This document shows positions 61,841 through 64,000 of a stretch of DNA of 64,000 bases, piece by piece (position 1 is the stretch's first letter; each line of letters starts with the position of its first letter). The notes below the pieces were generated by a model. It did not search any database and was not told the origin of the DNA. It worked only from the letters and a program-made list of their open reading frames with translations. A program made the translations under genes and the position numbers. This DNA is from Cytophagaceae bacterium (GTDB lineage: Bacteria > Bacteroidota > Bacteroidia > Flavobacteriales > Flavobacteriaceae), in assembly GCA_002710685.1 (NCBI GenBank), contig PALD01000035.1:21431-85430 (forward strand), written 5' to 3'.

Positions 61841-62137
61841 ATAATCTAATTTTTAAATTTTTACGGTTCTGTAACATTGCAGCTAACTTGTTATATCAAC
61901 ACTAAATATATACATATCCCCTCAAAATTTACGGGATATCAACACTTTTGAGTTGTGTTTATAAAAATAACGAATTGGCTTTGAACTAGTTTACGGAATT
62001 CCTTAATCAAGAATCTGTATAGCTATTTTAGGACGGGTCACAATGAATAAATGCTAAATAGATACTCCATGGATAAAGCATGGATACTGTATGAAGAGTG
62101 TATGAAAACAGCACCCTGGAAACTTAAAATCTAAAAC

Positions 62138-62371
62138 TTATTCCCTTATAGCTTTGTCTGGCCAAAAGTCTTTCGGAGAGCATTGGAGTACTTCTGCAAT
62201 AGCATTGAGATGATTGATATTATATTTTGCTCTTCTTGTATTTGATTCTACGTGTGAAATAAAGCTATCACTCATTCCTAATTTTTGCGATAGGGCAATT
62301 TGAGATAGATTTTTCTCCTTCCTTCTTTCTTTAACCCTTTCAATAATATAAGCCTCTACTTTACTTATCAC
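62138..62371 (-). CDS. XRE-family transcriptional regulator
   Basis: This 77-residue HTH_3-type DNA-binding protein (RRKEKNLSQIALSQKLGMSD, then SFISHVESNTRRAKYNINHL) has no sensor domain. It is divergent from the sigma factor gene, with 194 bases between the two start codons, so it may control that promoter or its own. A palindrome GGTACCTGTACC at 62422-62433 lies between them. The N-terminal helix (MISKVEAYIIERVKE) is unlike typical phage repressors. Confidence 0.85.
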   Translation of the reverse strand: MISKVEAYIIERVKERRKEKNLSQIALSQKLGMSDSFISHVESNTRRAKYNINHLNAIAEVLQCSPKDFWPDKAIRE

Positions 62372-62421
62372 AGTCTCTTCTTACGAAGTACAAGAAGTAA
62401 AATATAAACACACTTAACAAA

Positions 62422-62433
62422 GGTACCTGTACC
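62422..62433. promoter_or_regulatory. Palindromic operator candidate GGTACCTGTACC
   Basis: GGTAC/GTACC arms with a two-base centre lie between the divergent XRE and sigma genes. The palindrome is 20 bases upstream of TATATTTG (62453-62460), a possible -7 element for the sigma operon without a clear -33. Confidence 0.4.
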
Positions 62434-62565
62434 ATTATTAAATAGTTTTTACTATATTTGGGGAAATGCTAGAGGATTATAAGCATTTATAGCTATTGGG
62501 TTGCCATTAAGCTATTCAAAGTATACGGCTACCAAGTACACATTTCAATTAATACGGGATTAATA

Positions 62566-63354
62566 ATGTGCTCAAAAACCAAAACACAATTCGAATTATT
62601 TAAACACGGCTGTCCAAGGGCATTCAATGCCATCTATAAACACTACCACCGCCGCATCTATTGGATGGGCAGGAGCCTAGTTCGGGATGTCTTTGTGGTG
62701 GAGAGCCTGGTGCAGGACACCTTTTTGACCCTTTGGGAAAAACGGGAGGATATCGAGTCCCCAAAGCATCTGGTGAATTTCCTTTATACGGTGATTTCCA
62801 GTGAATGCACCTGGTACTACACGCGCCCCAGGAATCAATTCCATCGCAGCGTGTTTGCCCTGGATACCGTCCCCCGCTATCAGGATTATATGTTGGGCCA
62901 TGACCCTGATGATATGGATCATCACTTGATGGATCAACAAAAAAGGCAATTGGAATATGAGCGGGTCATATCCATATTGCCCCTTTTGGGCACACGGCGC
63001 AAACGCCTGATAGAGCTTTGCCTTGAGCACGGTTTTAAGTATGCCACCATTTCCCAGCATATGGGAATCAGTATCACCCAGGCACGCCTCACCATGAAAA
63101 GCACCATCGGGGAGATCAAGAACATACTCCATCAGGGATATATCCGCAAACCGGAAGAAAACTCATTCCCTGTCGGCCATTCCAATGAAATGACCCCACA
63201 GCAGGCACAGGTGCTGGACCTACGCTGTGAGCAGCACTATTCCTTTGCAGAGATAGCCACGCAGCTCAACCTCTCGCAGAAGGAAGTACACCGGGCATTT
63301 ACCACGGCCTATAGGTTCCTGCAGGGCCAGGGACGTCACCTAAGATCCGCATGA
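62566..63354 (+). CDS. ECF-type RNA polymerase sigma factor with extra C-terminal HTH, coupled to a Cas12f-like protein
   Basis: This 262-residue sigma-70 family protein contrasts with typical ECF factors of 170-200. Region 2 is at about 16-90 (FNAIYKHYHRRIYWMGRSL, LVQDTFLTLWEKREDI, FLYTVISSECTWYY) and region 4 at about 130-190 (LLGTRRKRLIELCLEHGFKY, ISITQARLTMKSTIGEIK). A second region-4-like HTH occupies 207-252 (TPQQAQVLDLRCEQHYSFAE, LNLSQKEVHRAFTTAYRFLQ). No anti-sigma factor is nearby. The stop codon overlaps the next start as ATGA at 63351-63354, so the downstream Cas12f-like protein is made by translational coupling. Its GC-rich third positions differ from the AT-rich cassettes to the left. 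Confidence 0.85.
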   Translation: MCSKTKTQFELFKHGCPRAFNAIYKHYHRRIYWMGRSLVRDVFVVESLVQDTFLTLWEKREDIESPKHLVNFLYTVISSECTWYYTRPRNQFHRSVFALDTVPRYQDYMLGHDPDDMDHHLMDQQKRQLEYERVISILPLLGTRRKRLIELCLEHGFKYATISQHMGISITQARLTMKSTIGEIKNILHQGYIRKPEENSFPVGHSNEMTPQQAQVLDLRCEQHYSFAEIATQLNLSQKEVHRAFTTAYRFLQGQGRHLRSA

Positions 63355-64000
63355 CCATGAAGACCAAGACACTAAGCCTAACCCGTAAGATCCAGCTCAA
63401 TATAGACCTGGCCGATCATGAAGAACGCAAAGCGGCCATGGATAGGCTCTACGATTGGCAGTATTGCTGTTTCAAGGCGGCAAACATCATCGTCACCCAT
63501 CTGTACTGCCAGGAAATGATACAGGATTTCTTTTACCTTACCGAGGACATCCGGTACAAGCTTGCCGATGTCAAGAAGCACGAAAACGGCATCCTCAACC
63601 GTTCCCGCATCAACACAACCTACCGGGTGGTCTCCGATCGTTTCAAGGGGCAGGTACCCACCGATATCCTGGCCAGCCTCAACAAGAACCTCGAAAGTTC
63701 GTTCCACAAGAACAGGTCCAAGTACTGGAGCGGTGAGCGCTCCCTAAAGAACTTTAGGCGTGATATCGGCTTTCCCTTTTACGCCCGTTGCATTCGGGGG
63801 CTGAGGTATGACGAGGACCGCAATGCCTTTTGCTTCCGGTTGTTCCAGATGCCCTTTTGCACCTATCTGGGCAGGGACTTCTCCGACAAGCGGCCCCTCC
63901 TCCACCGTGTCCTGAAGGGGGAGACAAGGCTCCGTACTTCCGAGATAAAGCTACGGGACGGCAAGATCTTCTGGCTGGCGGTCTTTGATGTCCCACAGGA
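63351..64000 (+). CDS. Cas12f/TnpB-like protein, N-terminal part (continues beyond window)
   Basis: The frame opens at ATG 63351 (alternative ATG 63357) and has no stop to 64000, giving 216 residues. It shows the Cas12f/TnpB start: a beta strand (RKIQLNIDLADHEERKAAM), then a long helical recognition-type region (YDWQYCCFKAANIIVTHLYC, DIRYKLADVKKHENGIL, TTYRVVSDRFKGQVPTDIL, LNKNLESSFHKNRSKYW). A beta-rich return follows (FCFRLFQMPFCTYLGRDF) and SEIKLRDGKIFWLAVFDVPQ, which lines up with the strand just before the RuvC domain in Cas12f1. The RuvC and zinc-finger halves are outside the window, so nuclease activity cannot be judged. Coupling to a sigma factor suggests a role in RNA-guided transcription. 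Confidence 0.75.
   Translation, partial: MTMKTKTLSLTRKIQLNIDLADHEERKAAMDRLYDWQYCCFKAANIIVTHLYCQEMIQDFFYLTEDIRYKLADVKKHENGILNRSRINTTYRVVSDRFKGQVPTDILASLNKNLESSFHKNRSKYWSGERSLKNFRRDIGFPFYARCIRGLRYDEDRNAFCFRLFQMPFCTYLGRDFSDKRPLLHRVLKGETRLRTSEIKLRDGKIFWLAVFDVPQ

Noticed and set aside
62677..63132. Minus-strand open frame of 151 codons inside the sigma factor gene
   Set aside because: It has no recognisable domain and lies wholly antisense to a clear sigma factor.
63378..63707. Minus-strand open frame of 109 codons inside the Cas12f-like gene
   Set aside because: It is the shadow of a GC-rich coding frame; the plus-strand frame has the family match and is coupled to the sigma gene.

Overview
The window looks like a chromosomal segment of a marine-type member of the Flavobacteriaceae (Bacteroidota). 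The evidence is the set of lineage-restricted families (DUF3098, DUF4271, DUF4296, DUF2490, DUF5117-type metalloprotease), a DnaE fused to a DEDDh exonuclease, a TonB receptor with a carboxypeptidase-regulatory-like N-terminal domain, A-rich leaders instead of strong Shine-Dalgarno sites, and promoters of the form TTG-N19..21-TAnnTTTG. Genus and species cannot be fixed from the sequence alone.

Bases 1-50,450 are mostly core genome. A TonB siderophore receptor operon (1-3380, minus strand) with a putative iron operator pair is followed by tRNA modification, glutaryl-CoA dehydrogenase, DUF3050, a PQQ/haem-c dehydrogenase lipoprotein and an SGNH lipoprotein. A minus-strand group (9284-13227) holds ferredoxin, TrxR-like ferredoxin reductase, Nfu and Mrp, all tied to Fe-S chemistry. 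Then come an alkyltransferase-like protein, LysE exporter, TrmB, a PhoR/PhoB-like pair, TyrS, dihydroorotase, HemD, a probable lysine-catabolic saccharopine dehydrogenase with an Lrp regulator, an M20 peptidase, an LpxR-like protein, LeuS, FtsX-DUF3098-UppP-TruB, a metalloprotease, DnaE, TrxA, ClpP and DUF58. LeuS (1164 residues) is oversized. It carries an in-frame DUF559 nuclease element with terminal inverted repeats, an in-frame copy of a palindromic repeat that also lies twice downstream, and a third AT-rich extra segment. Two other loci show decay: an RDD membrane protein with a lost start and a frameshift, and a glycosyltransferase that reads 162 bases into the opposing histidine kinase.

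Bases 50,450-64,000 are accessory. A tRNA-Asp is followed at once by a tyrosine recombinase, the classic layout of an integrated element. Next are a 16-bp perfect inverted repeat, small unknown and CheY-like proteins, a two-component system beside PepSY-like and DUF2490 proteins, a methionine aminopeptidase, a TVP38 membrane protein, a lipid/nucleotide-type phosphodiesterase and a transposase remnant. Bases 59,884-61,887 look like two integron-type gene cassettes without an integrase: a SIR2-domain NADase-like gene and a hexapeptide acetyltransferase. Each is bounded by complementary core sites (GTTGGGCATA/TATGCCCAAC and GTTAGCTGC/GCAGCTAAC).

The most interesting locus is at the right edge. 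An XRE regulator is divergent from an unusually long ECF-type sigma factor (262 residues, two C-terminal HTH blocks). The sigma stop codon overlaps by ATGA the start of an open frame that runs off the window and whose first 216 residues resemble the N-terminal half of Cas12f/TnpB proteins. A sigma factor translationally coupled to a Cas12f-like protein suggests RNA-guided recruitment of RNA polymerase. The RuvC half and any guide RNA lie outside the window.

A 14-bp palindrome, GCTTTCGCGAAAGC, and near copies recur across the window inside and outside genes. Positions, starts and functions below come from reading the sequence; no database search was possible.
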